Part shown: piece by piece, positions 7,801 through 16,100 of the stretch | Layout: every line of letters begins with the position of its first letter | Position numbering within the stretch: the first letter of the stretch is position 1 | Source: an uncultured Saprospiraceae bacterium | GTDB taxonomy: Bacteria > Bacteroidota > Bacteroidia > Chitinophagales > Saprospiraceae | Direction of reading: 5' to 3' | NCBI GenBank assembly: GCA_937928405.1 | Contig: CALFWZ010000014.1 | Coordinates: 34,140-98,139 of the forward strand | Length of the DNA stretch: 64,000 nt | Program-made: the position numbers and the translations under genes | Notes under the pieces: generated by a model | What the model was told of the DNA's origin: nothing | Seen by the model: the letters and a program-made list of their open reading frames with translations, nothing else | Database searches by the model: none

Positions 7801-7879
7801 TTTTTTCTTTATACTTCGTTGAAAATACTCGCCATAGCTGAGGCTATGTCTGCGTTTTTCGCCTTGTATAAAGAAAAAA
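7801..7879. repeat. Palindromic intergenic element, copy B
   Basis: Perfect 14-bp terminal arms TTTTTTCTTTATAC (7801-7814) and GTATAAAGAAAAAA (7866-7879) enclose ACTTCGTTGAAAA-like sequence and a central CATAGCtgagGCTATG hairpin. It is closely similar to copy A at 4651-4750 in the arms, the ACTTCGTT block and the core. Confidence 0.8.
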
Positions 7880-7949
7880 TAACTTCCTAAAATGTGGGTA
7901 CCTTATTTATTTCCTACTCCCTTAATTTTTTTTAGCAAAAAAGATGGAG

Positions 7950-7980
7950 AGCATTTACCCGTAAAGGGTAAATGCTTTTT
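7950..7980 (+). terminator. Intrinsic terminator after marR-yceI
   Basis: AGCATTTACCC and GGGTAAATGCT form a perfect 11-bp stem with a five-base loop, followed by TTTT. Confidence 0.9.
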
Positions 7981-7990
7981 ATATTACAGG

Positions 7991-8018
7991 CAGATTTAAA
8001 ATCTGAACAATACTTTTG
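7991..8018 (+). promoter_or_regulatory. Promoter -7 box and small palindrome upstream of galM
   Basis: TACTTTTG (8011-8018) matches the Bacteroidota -7 consensus 18 bp before the galM ATG. The odd palindrome CAGATTTAAAATCTG (7991-8005) lies directly upstream and could be an operator or chance A+T symmetry. Confidence 0.45.
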
Positions 8019-8035
8019 CTCTAAATCCACCATCG

Positions 8036-9088
8036 ATGCCTATTACAAAAAGAAAATTTGGTCACCTAAAGAATGGAGAAGTCGTCCATCTATTTACCTT
8101 GAAAAATAAAAAGGGCTTAACGGCAAAAATCATCAGCTACGGTGGAATCCTGACAGAACTCTGGACACCAGATAGAAATGGAAAATTAATCAATATCGTA
8201 CTTGGCTATCAACGGCTAGAAAACTATCTAAAACACAGCCCCTATTTTGGTGCTGCCGTGGGTCGTTATGCCAACCGGATCGCCAAAGGCCGGTTTAAAC
8301 TTGCCGGAAAAACCTATCGCCTCGCTACCAATAATCCACCAAATCATCTGCACGGTGGTCCTACTGGATTATCACAGCAAAATTGGCAAGCGGAGATTAT
8401 TAAAAAAATTGAAGGCCCAGCCTTGGCTTTGACCTTTTTTAGTCCAGATGGAGCGGAAGGCTTTTCTGGTAATCTGACAACGACGGTTACTTATTGTCTG
8501 ACCGATAACAATGAATTGAAAATTCAATACCATGCAGTTACGGATCAAACCACGGTCGTGAATTTTACCCACCATTCTTATTTTAATTTGAGTGGAAAAG
8601 ACAGCGTATTGGATCATGTTTTGACAATAAAAAGTGATCGGATTACACCGACAGACAAGGCCTTAATTCCGACAGGTGATTATTTACACGTTCATAATAC
8701 ACCGTTTGATTTTAGAAAACCGACACCGCTTGGTGCGCGAATTTTTGAACCACATCCACAACTGAAAAACGCCGGAGGCTATGATCATAATTGGGTCCTC
8801 TCGGATTGGAATAATAAATTGCGTTCCGTAGCTTCTTTGCACGATCCAGCAAGCGGTCGAATGATCAAGGTAGCTACAACGGAACCGGGATTACAAGTGT
8901 ATACAGGAAATGGTTTGGGAGGAACACCGACGGATAAAAAAGGTGTGAAGTTGAAAAATTATCATGGCGTCTGTTTAGAAACGCAGCATTTTCCGGATAG
9001 CCCGAATAAGTTGCATTTTCCATCTACGGTTTTAAAGCCTGGAGAAAATTTTAAGAGTGAAACGGTTTATGGGTTTGAGGTGGCGTAA
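8036..9088 (+). CDS. galM: Aldose 1-epimerase (mutarotase)
   Basis: A 350-residue protein of normal family length that interconverts alpha and beta anomers of galactose or glucose ahead of galactokinase. Catalytic residues are visible: the His in NHLHGGPTG (about 107), the His pair in FTHHSYFNLSG (about 180), and the Glu in GVCLETQHFPDSPN (about 315). No signal peptide, so it is cytoplasmic. The ATG at 8036 follows a TACTTTTG promoter box by 18 bp. It is a single gene; galK at 1429 has the same promoter octamer, so common expression is possible. Confidence 0.93.
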   Translation: MPITKRKFGHLKNGEVVHLFTLKNKKGLTAKIISYGGILTELWTPDRNGKLINIVLGYQRLENYLKHSPYFGAAVGRYANRIAKGRFKLAGKTYRLATNNPPNHLHGGPTGLSQQNWQAEIIKKIEGPALALTFFSPDGAEGFSGNLTTTVTYCLTDNNELKIQYHAVTDQTTVVNFTHHSYFNLSGKDSVLDHVLTIKSDRITPTDKALIPTGDYLHVHNTPFDFRKPTPLGARIFEPHPQLKNAGGYDHNWVLSDWNNKLRSVASLHDPASGRMIKVATTEPGLQVYTGNGLGGTPTDKKGVKLKNYHGVCLETQHFPDSPNKLHFPSTVLKPGENFKSETVYGFEVA

Positions 9089-9161
9089 GTGATTTTGTTG
9101 GACTAGACTATTCATCATTTTTTTAATAAAAACGAGTTTTTGAATACCGAATATTGACCAG

Positions 9162-9272
9162 ATGAATATTGAATTATTGGATGAGGTGGTGACGCGATTT
9201 ATTGATCAAAAGAAATCTATGACTGATAAAACAGGTCTAAAATTTAAATGTAATTGTCACGACAGAGGGTAG
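9162..9272 (+). other. Possible 36-codon remnant between inverted repeats
   Basis: A short open frame beginning MNIELLDEVVTRFIDQKK and ending in KCNCHDRG lies in the 222-bp gap after galM. It is bracketed by AATATTGAATT (9165-9175) and AATTCAATATT (9293-9303), a perfect 11-bp inverted repeat. No family is recognised. It may be a gene fragment or a chance frame. Confidence 0.2.
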
Positions 9273-9310
9273 AATCAATATTCGAAATTGGAAATTCAAT
9301 ATTGCTTATT

Positions 9311-10225
9311 CTAATGAGCTCCTTTCCCACGCCAGTTAATCGACACAACGCCTAAAATCAGCATACCCGCTGCGATTAAAGACTGCGAACTAATCCCTTC
9401 TTTATTCAAATAATACCCTAAAATAAGCGCTACTACTGGATTTATATAAGTCGAGGTGACAATCTTGGTAGGAGAGACATTTTTCAATAAAAAATTAAAA
9501 GCAGTGAATGCCAAAATGGAACCAAAAATGATCAAATATCCCAACGACCAGAATGCGCGTGTACCAATTTGTTGGTAATCAAACAAAGGATATTCACCCA
9601 AGGCTAAACCCATAATCAACATCAAAATTCCGCCAAAGAACATTTGCAACGCGGCACTTTGTAATAAGGATTCGGGGAGATTGGCATCGGTCATCCAGAT
9701 AGAAATATAGCCCCAAGCTAGGATGGCTGCAAAGATGGCTAGGATGCCCCACAACCAACTGGCATCATTGATAAATTCCGGTTGACCAACCAATAATCCC
9801 ATTCCTAAAATTCCTAAAATAATTCCACCCCAAACATTAGCAGTCGGCTTTTCGCTTTTCATTTTCCACATCATGAGCACCACGATGAGCGGCTCGAAGG
9901 CAACGACCAAGGCTGCGATTCCAGAGTCTACAAACTGTAAAGCCCAGACGACCAAACCATTGCCCATCGCAAATAAAAAGAGGCCCGCAAATGAGGCATT
10001 TTGAATTTGAGTACGGGTCGGAGATTTCTTTCCCGTTAGTATACAGTAACCATACAAAAGCACTCCCGCCACCACAAAGCGCATCCCCGCCATGAGGAAC
10101 GGAGGCATATCCGCAATCGCCCATTTATTGGCGAGATAGGTAGAACCCCAAACAAAGTAGATGATGAAAAAAGCTAGGATAATTTTAATATCGGGCTTTG
10201 CTTTTTCTTGGTTTAGAATGGACAT
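9311..10225 (-). CDS. EamA/DMT-family membrane transporter
   Basis: A 304-residue integral membrane protein with ten predicted segments in two EamA repeats. It opens with IILAFFIIYFVWGSTYLANK and has the typical VALILGYYLNKEG loop before the last helix. Members export amino acids or other metabolites; the substrate is not predictable here. It is probably a single minus-strand gene: the TauE-type gene stops 103 bp upstream. A pair of 14-bp direct repeats lies just before its start codon. Confidence 0.85.
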   Translation of the reverse strand: MSILNQEKAKPDIKIILAFFIIYFVWGSTYLANKWAIADMPPFLMAGMRFVVAGVLLYGYCILTGKKSPTRTQIQNASFAGLFLFAMGNGLVVWALQFVDSGIAALVVAFEPLIVVLMMWKMKSEKPTANVWGGIILGILGMGLLVGQPEFINDASWLWGILAIFAAILAWGYISIWMTDANLPESLLQSAALQMFFGGILMLIMGLALGEYPLFDYQQIGTRAFWSLGYLIIFGSILAFTAFNFLLKNVSPTKIVTSTYINPVVALILGYYLNKEGISSQSLIAAGMLILGVVSINWRGKGAH

Positions 10226-10232
10226 TTATGTT

Positions 10233-10262
10233 GTTGATTTGTTGAAATGTTGATTTGTTGAA
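10233..10262. repeat. Two 14-bp direct repeats upstream of the EamA gene
   Basis: GTTGATTTGTTGAA occurs at 10233-10246 and again at 10249-10262, a period of 16 bp. It is immediately upstream of the start codon at 10225, inside the probable 5' leader. Confidence 0.7.
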
Positions 10263-10328
10263 TCGCTGGACTGATTGATGCAGTTGTATTTAAGTAAGTG
10301 TTAAAAAAATTCTAAATTAAGACTTAAC

Positions 10329-11108
10329 CTAGAATAGCGAAAATATCAATTGATGCACGTTAAACAATTTAATAATCGCCAACGTAACGATAACCACTAA
10401 CAAACGATACGCCCATAAGTTCGCTTGCGCATAACGGGAAGCAAAAGTAGCTGCCCACCAGCCACCGGTCGTTTGTCCCACAGCCATCAAAGCACCCATC
10501 TTCCAGTCGATTAATCCTTTCCATTGAAAAATAGCAATGACAACAATCGTATAAGCCATAATGACAAAACTTTTTACGGCATTGGCGTCGGTCATACTAT
10601 GACGAGCACCCAAGACCATGACTGCCAAAAAGAAAATCCCCATTCCCATTTGGATAAAACCGCCGTAAAAACCGATGGCTAAAAATCCAGGAATAATCAG
10701 CCAGTAATTGCGTTTAATTGTCAGATCCGTTTCGCGTAGCCAGCGTTTGGGTTTGACGAGAATCACCAAAAACATGGCGATCATCATAAAACTAAATACT
10801 TGCTTGAATTGTTCGTTGCTGACCCAGACGGCGACGAGTACACCAAAGATGGCACCGATAATAGTGGGAATACCATAGACCCAACTACGTTCTAAATCCA
10901 GTTTGCCATTTTTGTAAAAAATCCAACTGCCCGCTGCGGTTTGAGAAAAAATACCCACCCGATTGGTCCCATTGGCAACGTTGGGCGGAAGCCCTAAGAC
11001 TTCCGTCAAAATGGTCAGCGTAATGGCCGATCCATTACCAGCCAAGGTATTAATAACGCCAGCAATGCCACCTCCGATGATGGCAATCAAATAATGGTAA
11101 AGTTCCAT
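10329..11108 (-). CDS. TauE/SafE-family sulfite/anion exporter-like membrane protein
   Basis: A 259-residue membrane protein with about eight helices. The TauE/SafE N-terminal signature is visible (GGGIAGVINTLAGNGSAITL), as is the second-half repeat GFYGGFIQMGMGIFFLAVMV. Characterised members move sulfoacetate, sulfite or other organosulfur anions, but most are untested. Its ATG overlaps the upstream epimerase stop by one base (TAATG), so translation is coupled to methylmalonyl-CoA epimerase. No metabolic reason for the pairing is obvious. Confidence 0.87.
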   Translation of the reverse strand: MELYHYLIAIIGGGIAGVINTLAGNGSAITLTILTEVLGLPPNVANGTNRVGIFSQTAAGSWIFYKNGKLDLERSWVYGIPTIIGAIFGVLVAVWVSNEQFKQVFSFMMIAMFLVILVKPKRWLRETDLTIKRNYWLIIPGFLAIGFYGGFIQMGMGIFFLAVMVLGARHSMTDANAVKSFVIMAYTIVVIAIFQWKGLIDWKMGALMAVGQTTGGWWAATFASRYAQANLWAYRLLVVIVTLAIIKLFNVHQLIFSLF

Positions 11109-11509
11109 TATTCTACGATTCGTTGACAGAGTTCTACCAAAACGCTATTAGCAGATTTAGGATGAATAAAGCAAACTAGTTTGTTGTCTGCTCCACGCTT
11201 GGGTTTGTCATTGAGTAAGCGAAAACCTTCTTTGCGTAGTCGTTCCATTTCCGCATAAATATCTTTGACTTCAAAAGCAATATGGTGAATTCCTTCTCCT
11301 CGCTTTTCGATATGTTTGGCGATGGCGCTTTCCGGTCCAGTGGCTTCGAGTAATTCTATTTTAGAATATCCGGTTTTAAAAAAAGAAGTATTGACCTGTT
11401 CTGATTCAACCGACTCAATTTTATAATGTTTTTTACCGATTAGAAGTGCGTAGAGTTCGTTGGCAGCTGCTAAGTCTTTGACGGCGATGCCGATATGTTC
11501 TAATTTCAT
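11108..11509 (-). CDS. mce: Methylmalonyl-CoA epimerase
   Basis: A 133-residue vicinal-oxygen-chelate protein that converts (S)- to (R)-methylmalonyl-CoA. The two VOC modules are clear: MKLEHIGIAVKDLAAANELY with the first metal His, and GEGIHHIAFEVKDIYAEMERL with the second. The C-terminal metal Glu is in VLVELCQ. Length is typical. It is first in a two-gene unit with the TauE-like exporter (1-bp overlap). A methylmalonyl-CoA mutase-type gene on the same strand at 1-117 suggests that the organism uses this interconversion. Confidence 0.93.
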   Translation of the reverse strand: MKLEHIGIAVKDLAAANELYALLIGKKHYKIESVESEQVNTSFFKTGYSKIELLEATGPESAIAKHIEKRGEGIHHIAFEVKDIYAEMERLRKEGFRLLNDKPKRGADNKLVCFIHPKSANSVLVELCQRIVE

Positions 11510-11573
11510 GTTTTTTTAATGAAAATTTTTAATAAATAATGGTTGCGATCGTATTTGCTCTTTTTAAGAACTA

Positions 11574-11607
11574 GCCTATTTACCTTTTAATGTTTAAAGT
11601 AAATAGG
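11574..11607. repeat. Inverted repeat between mce and the broken gene
   Basis: CCTATTTAC and GTAAATAGG face each other around a T/A-rich loop. It could end the leftward transcript of the broken gene at 11629-12069, since it lies just beyond that gene's stop. Confidence 0.45.
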
Positions 11608-11628
11608 AAGAATTGATTCCTTTTGTTT

Positions 11629-12069
11629 TTATTCAATCTCTTCAGTTTGAGCGTTTAAATAATCTATAAACGCTTGAATATCTTTTTCTTTTGGTTTTTC
11701 TTTTCTCCAATCTTCATAGAACCAATTTTCTCTTATATATCCAACAGCTAATGGCTTATAAACTCTTTTAATTCTAAAATTTTTTATTCGTTTTGTTGGT
11801 ATTGCTATTTTTATAAACCTTCTTGTTTTTCTTGGTATACCAAGCACAACCATTGTTTCATGTGCCGTTCCGGGATATTCTGGTAAGCAATATACCTTTG
11901 CGTTTGGTCTAAACTGTTTTGTTCCTCTTCTTATTTCTTTATGTTCGCTATAAAAATGTTTATCTACAATATTACCAATTATACAAAGCTCACTTTCAGG
12001 TGAACTTTCAAGGTCTATCGCTTTTTCCCTTGAGTTAAAAAATTATTTTATAAATTTTAGTATTTCCAT
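11629..12069 (-). pseudogene. Unrecognised gene interrupted by one in-frame stop codon
   Basis: From ATG 12069 to TAA 11629 there is a single frame of 147 codons broken only by TAA at codon 9 (12045-12043). It reads MEILKFIK, stop, FFNSREKAIDLESS and onward to DYLNAQTEEIE. The part after the stop has no good start for about 65 codons, then Met at 11853. It looks like a real soluble protein with basic blocks (GIPRKTRRFIKIAIPTKRI) and a C-terminal acidic helix. I do not recognise the family. The single clean stop suggests a recent nonsense mutation, a sequencing error, or a read-through case. It lies in an A+T-rich patch with a Fic gene. Confidence 0.6.
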
Positions 12070-12299
12070 ATTGTTAGTAATATGAATTAATTTTCACTTG
12101 CTAGTTTATTCCTCAGCACGTAACTCGACATTAGATTGCAAATCAAGAGCATTATTAATTAAGAAAGCCAACGGATTTTTATTACTAGAGATGGTTTTAT
12201 AGTATTGATTCTATGTTGTCAAAAATGGAGTTTACAACGGTGTGTAATGGTTCGGGCATGTGTCGTTCGACTGAATTAAAGGATGGACATATGCCTACC

Positions 12300-13442
12300 T
12301 TAGACTTCGTCTTTTTCTTTTTTTCTATCATTAATAATATAAATAGTGGCTCTTGCTTTTCCGATGCGCTGTATCATTCCTTCAGAGGCTAAATAAGCCA
12401 TATCTTTTTTTAGCGTATAACTTTTATAATCTGTCATGGCCTCAATAACATCTTTGATTTTTACAGGTTCGTTTTCTTTGATAAATCTAAATAATTCCTT
12501 TTGTCTATTATTTAAATAACTTTTCTTTTCTTTTATATGTTGATATCGATTTTCGAGTTTAACAATAGTCTGTTCTAAAGTCTCTAAAAAGAATAAAAGC
12601 CATTTGTTGATTTTCTCAGATTTTTTGTAACGATTTTTCTGTCCATCCATTAAAGCGTTATAGTAATCTTTTTTTCGTTTTTCGATCTCTAATTCCATGG
12701 ATGAAAACTGAATGAAATCATAATTATTTTGTAATAAAATTAAAGTGGTTAGTAATCTTGATAATCTTCCGTTACCATCTTGAAATGGATGAATTGATAA
12801 AAATTCATAAATAAAAGTTGCTATTACTATCAGTGGATGAATAATTTCTTCTTCTAAATTTTGATTTGTCCATTTTAGTAATTCCGCCATTTCTTGCTTG
12901 ACCAAGAACGGTTCTGTCGTGTTAAAGATTACTTTTTGTCTGCCGCCAGGATAATTAGCAACTACTTTGTTGGATAATTTTTTGTATTGACCTCTATGAT
13001 GTTCATCTTTACTACTTTTACTTAAAAGTAATTTGTGTAGGTGGTAAATATGATTCTCCTTTAAGTTTATTTCTGTGTAGGAATCAATTATTAAATTTAA
13101 TACTTCATAATAACCATAAACTTCTTGCTCATCTCTTGTTTTAAATTCACTGATCTTGATGGAGTTAAGTAAGTCCGCTACTTCCTCATTCGTTAGAGTA
13201 GATCCTTCTATTCTTGTTGAAGAGCCTATACTCTCAATTGAGGCAATTTTCTTTAATTCTTTTAGATATTTTGATTCTTTTTCTCCTAATCCGACCCACT
13301 TACCTTTAAATGAGTCAATTACACTTATTTTTTTAATGATTTTCTGCGTAGTTTTAAAATCAAACTCTAACTTAGATTCCATAGTAGCTAATTGATCCTT
13401 TAATTTATTTTCAATATTACTATGAAAAATCGAATTATTCAA
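12300..13442 (-). CDS. Fic family protein (AMPylator-type) with winged-helix tail
   Basis: A 380-residue protein. The N-terminal inhibitory helix motif SSTRIEGS fits the (S/T)xxxE(G/N) pattern of class II Fic proteins, where the Glu blocks ATP. The Fic core HPFQDGNGRLSR (about residue 217) carries the catalytic His and the phosphate-binding residues. The C-terminal 80 residues form a winged-helix-like domain. Such proteins transfer AMP to target hydroxyls or act as regulators. It starts at ATG 13442 and is clearly richer in A+T than its flanking genes, consistent with acquisition. No partner toxin or antitoxin gene is visible beside it. Confidence 0.9.
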   Translation of the reverse strand: MNNSIFHSNIENKLKDQLATMESKLEFDFKTTQKIIKKISVIDSFKGKWVGLGEKESKYLKELKKIASIESIGSSTRIEGSTLTNEEVADLLNSIKISEFKTRDEQEVYGYYEVLNLIIDSYTEINLKENHIYHLHKLLLSKSSKDEHHRGQYKKLSNKVVANYPGGRQKVIFNTTEPFLVKQEMAELLKWTNQNLEEEIIHPLIVIATFIYEFLSIHPFQDGNGRLSRLLTTLILLQNNYDFIQFSSMELEIEKRKKDYYNALMDGQKNRYKKSEKINKWLLFFLETLEQTIVKLENRYQHIKEKKSYLNNRQKELFRFIKENEPVKIKDVIEAMTDYKSYTLKKDMAYLASEGMIQRIGKARATIYIINDRKKEKDEV

Positions 13443-13543
13443 TTTTTATCCGATTTTTATTCGATTCTCCAACTATCTAGAAACGGGCAAACAAGCCAAC
13501 TGGCATTTTCTAGAGAAAAAAATAGGGATGACTCATGTTATTC

Positions 13544-14332
13544 CTACAAAGATTTTGTTCGTCCCCCATCCACTACCAAGTTCGTTCCCGAAATATAAGC
13601 CGCAGCAGGGCTTGCTAAAAAGGCCACGGCTGATCCAATTTCAGCAGGAGTAGCAAAGCGTCCAAGAGGAATCGTCTTTTTCATTTTTGTAGCTTCTTCG
13701 TCTCGAGTTGTTCCGTTTTTTGCGGCTCGCGCGTTAAAGATATCCTCTAGGCGTCCAGTGGACGTAGAACCAGGCAGCAAATTATTGACCGTAATTCCGT
13801 GCGGACCTAATTCATTGGCCAGGGTTTTTGACCAGTTGGCTACGGCTCCACGGATCGTGTTGGAGACGGCAAGTCCAGTGATGGGTTGTTTGACGGAAGT
13901 AGAAATAATATTGATGATTCTACCATATCCGTCTTTCATCATTCCTTTGACCACGATGGAGGCGAGGAGTTGATTACAAATAAGATGATTATTAAAAGCG
14001 GTGAGAAAAGCTTCTGGAGAAGCATCTAGAATAGGTCCAGATGGTGGTCCGCCTGTGTTATTAATCAGAATATGAATCGGTTTAATGGTCAGGAGGCCCG
14101 TAATTTTTTTTCTCAAATCTGCTTGGTCGCTAAAGTCTGCCACGAGAAAATCATGGTCTTGTTTATCGACGATTAATGCTAATTCGTTGACGACGTCACT
14201 AAGCGCTTCTGCACTACGAGAAACGATGGTGACATTGGCACCTAGCTTGGCCAATTCAAGGGCGGTAGCTTTCCCAATTCCTTTACTGCCGCCACAGACG
14301 AGCGCATTTTTTCCGGATAGATCTAAATTCAT
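13544..14332 (-). CDS. SDR-fold protein resembling 3-oxoacyl-ACP reductase, altered active site
   Basis: A 262-residue Rossmann protein. The cofactor loop is GGSKGIGKA (about 15-23, normally TGxxxGIG), and INNTGGPPSGP replaces the usual NNAG. The catalytic Ser is plausible in IISTSVKQ, but where YxxxK is expected the sequence is AVSNTIRGAVANW, so Tyr and Lys both appear lost. The C-terminal VVDGGRTKSL is standard. This pattern fits the BKR-like SDR subgroup that lacks a perfect catalytic tetrad. It may bind NAD(P)H without classical reductase activity. The gene stands alone and divergent from lpxH. Confidence 0.8.
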   Translation of the reverse strand: MNLDLSGKNALVCGGSKGIGKATALELAKLGANVTIVSRSAEALSDVVNELALIVDKQDHDFLVADFSDQADLRKKITGLLTIKPIHILINNTGGPPSGPILDASPEAFLTAFNNHLICNQLLASIVVKGMMKDGYGRIINIISTSVKQPITGLAVSNTIRGAVANWSKTLANELGPHGITVNNLLPGSTSTGRLEDIFNARAAKNGTTRDEEATKMKKTIPLGRFATPAEIGSAVAFLASPAAAYISGTNLVVDGGRTKSL

Positions 14333-14506
14333 TTTTTTTTGACGTTATCGGTTGATAAATTATTTCTAATTTAGTGGTTTGTTATCATGATTATGAGTAA
14401 AGGTAGTGCTTATTAAGTTCTAAGCGAAAGAATTTTTGCTTCATAATTGAAACGTCCGCCTTTTAGTTAGACAAGCGCTTAACTGGCTAACCAGCTAATT
14501 ACAAGA

Positions 14507-15280
14507 ATGAATAAAGATAAAATATATTTTGCGTCGGATTTCCATTTGGGATCGGATGGAAAACTGACGAGTCGGGAACGAGAAAAGCAGATTGTGCGCT
14601 GGTTGGAGTTCATTCGAACGGATGCCGCGGCGATATACTTGGTCGGTGATATTTTTGATTTTTGGTTTGAGTATAAAACCGTGGTACCGAGAGGTTATTT
14701 GCGATTTTTTGGAAAATTGCGGGAGCTGCGCGACGAAGGCATCAAGATTTATTTTTTTACAGGCAACCATGATATGTGGATGTTTGATTATTTCGAAAAA
14801 GAATTAGAAATTCCAGTTTATCGGGCGCCCATTACGCGAAAGTTTGGGAATAAAAACTTTTTTATTGGTCATGGAGATGGTTTAGGTCCGGGAGATCATG
14901 GATATAAATTTTTGAAAAAAATACTATCCAATCCACTCTGTCAATGGTTGTACGCGCGGCTCCACCCCAATTTTGCCCTCTGGCTAATGCAATTTTCTTC
15001 TGGTAAAAGCCGGGCAATGGAACATGGCATTCCGGCCTTTCAGGGACCGGAGAAAGAATGGCTGGCTATTTTTGCGAATACCTACCAAGCCAATCCACCA
15101 ATTGATTATTTTATTTTCGGGCATCGACATTTGACCATTGATTGTACGCTAAATGAGCCACCAGGACGTTATATTAACCTTGGAGAGTGGTTACATACCT
15201 GTTCTTATGGGGTATTTGACGGTCACGAACTGGAAATTAGATTTTTTGAAAATGATGATGGAAAAATTATTAAGGTTTAA
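14507..15280 (+). CDS. lpxH: UDP-2,3-diacylglucosamine diphosphatase, LpxH type
   Basis: A 257-residue calcineurin-like phosphoesterase that cleaves UDP-2,3-diacylglucosamine to lipid X in lipid A synthesis, at the inner membrane surface. Metal-binding motifs are in order: SDFHLGSDG (about 10), VGDIFDFWFEY (about 45), TGNHDMW (about 84), IGHGDGLGPGDHG (about 121) and FGHRHL (about 205). The end of the gene overlaps the start of the next frame by about 23 bp, so the two are probably co-translated. Confidence 0.92.
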   Translation: MNKDKIYFASDFHLGSDGKLTSREREKQIVRWLEFIRTDAAAIYLVGDIFDFWFEYKTVVPRGYLRFFGKLRELRDEGIKIYFFTGNHDMWMFDYFEKELEIPVYRAPITRKFGNKNFFIGHGDGLGPGDHGYKFLKKILSNPLCQWLYARLHPNFALWLMQFSSGKSRAMEHGIPAFQGPEKEWLAIFANTYQANPPIDYFIFGHRHLTIDCTLNEPPGRYINLGEWLHTCSYGVFDGHELEIRFFENDDGKIIKV

Positions 15281-16100
15281 AATAAAAGGGATATTGTTTG
15301 GATGGTTATTGCCACTCTTGGTGATGGGACAATCAGAGCAAAAGCCGTTGGATTATGCGCTGCTTCATACCTTAGATATTTCTTCCGCGGTCTTTACGAC
15401 CGATCAGTTACGCAATGTTTATACCGTCACGAAGACCAATGAAGTCATCAAATATACGCCGGCGGGACAGGTACAATTCCGATACAATAACAATACCTTG
15501 GGTGCTCTGAACTTCATTGATGCGACTGATCCATTTAACTTATTATTGTTTTATCCAGATTTTAGAAGAGTGATTTTACTAGATAGAACGTTAAGTGAGA
15601 CGGGGGCTTTTGATTTATTTAATTTGGATGTGATTGATGTGCCAGCGGTGGGGATTTCTAGTGATAATAATCTCTGGATGTATGATGATATAAAATTTAT
15701 TCTAAAAAAAATAGATCGTAACGGAAAGGTCGTGCAAGCAAGCAATAATCTTAGTTTGGTGCTAGGGAAAACGTTAATGCCAAACTTTATTTTAGAACGA
15801 AATAATGGCTTATACGTAAATGATCCCGAAGCAGGGATTTTGGTTTTTGATCTATTTGGTAATTATACCAAGACCATTGATATAAAAGGGTTGACGCAAT
15901 TTCAGATTGTAGACCAGCAGCTGATCTACTGGCAGGATGGTAAGTTGAATGTTTTTAATTTAAAATCTTTACAAACGCGTTCCCTAGATTTAGCGTTACC
16001 ACCGGGAGAAGAACAAATGGTGCGCATAGAAAAGGACCGACTCTATGTAAGAACCGGTCCTTCCCTTAATATTTATCAGATCAAGTCTGCGGTGGATTAG
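15258..16100 (+). CDS. Exported hypothetical protein, probable beta-propeller-like
   Basis: A 280-residue protein with a signal peptide (KIKGILFGWLLPLLVMGQSEQ region, no lipobox Cys). It then has repeated short blade-like strands such as RNVYTVTKTNEVIKYTPAGQ, DNNLWMYDDIKFILKKID and GLYVNDPEAGILVFDLFG, a pattern typical of six-bladed propeller proteins in Bacteroidota. No catalytic motif is seen. Three consecutive ATGs (15252, 15255, 15258) could start it, all inside the end of lpxH, so coupling with lpxH is likely. Its stop overlaps the convergent frr stop by about 4 bp. Function unknown. Confidence 0.65.
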   Translation: MEKLLRFKIKGILFGWLLPLLVMGQSEQKPLDYALLHTLDISSAVFTTDQLRNVYTVTKTNEVIKYTPAGQVQFRYNNNTLGALNFIDATDPFNLLLFYPDFRRVILLDRTLSETGAFDLFNLDVIDVPAVGISSDNNLWMYDDIKFILKKIDRNGKVVQASNNLSLVLGKTLMPNFILERNNGLYVNDPEAGILVFDLFGNYTKTIDIKGLTQFQIVDQQLIYWQDGKLNVFNLKSLQTRSLDLALPPGEEQMVRIEKDRLYVRTGPSLNIYQIKSAVD

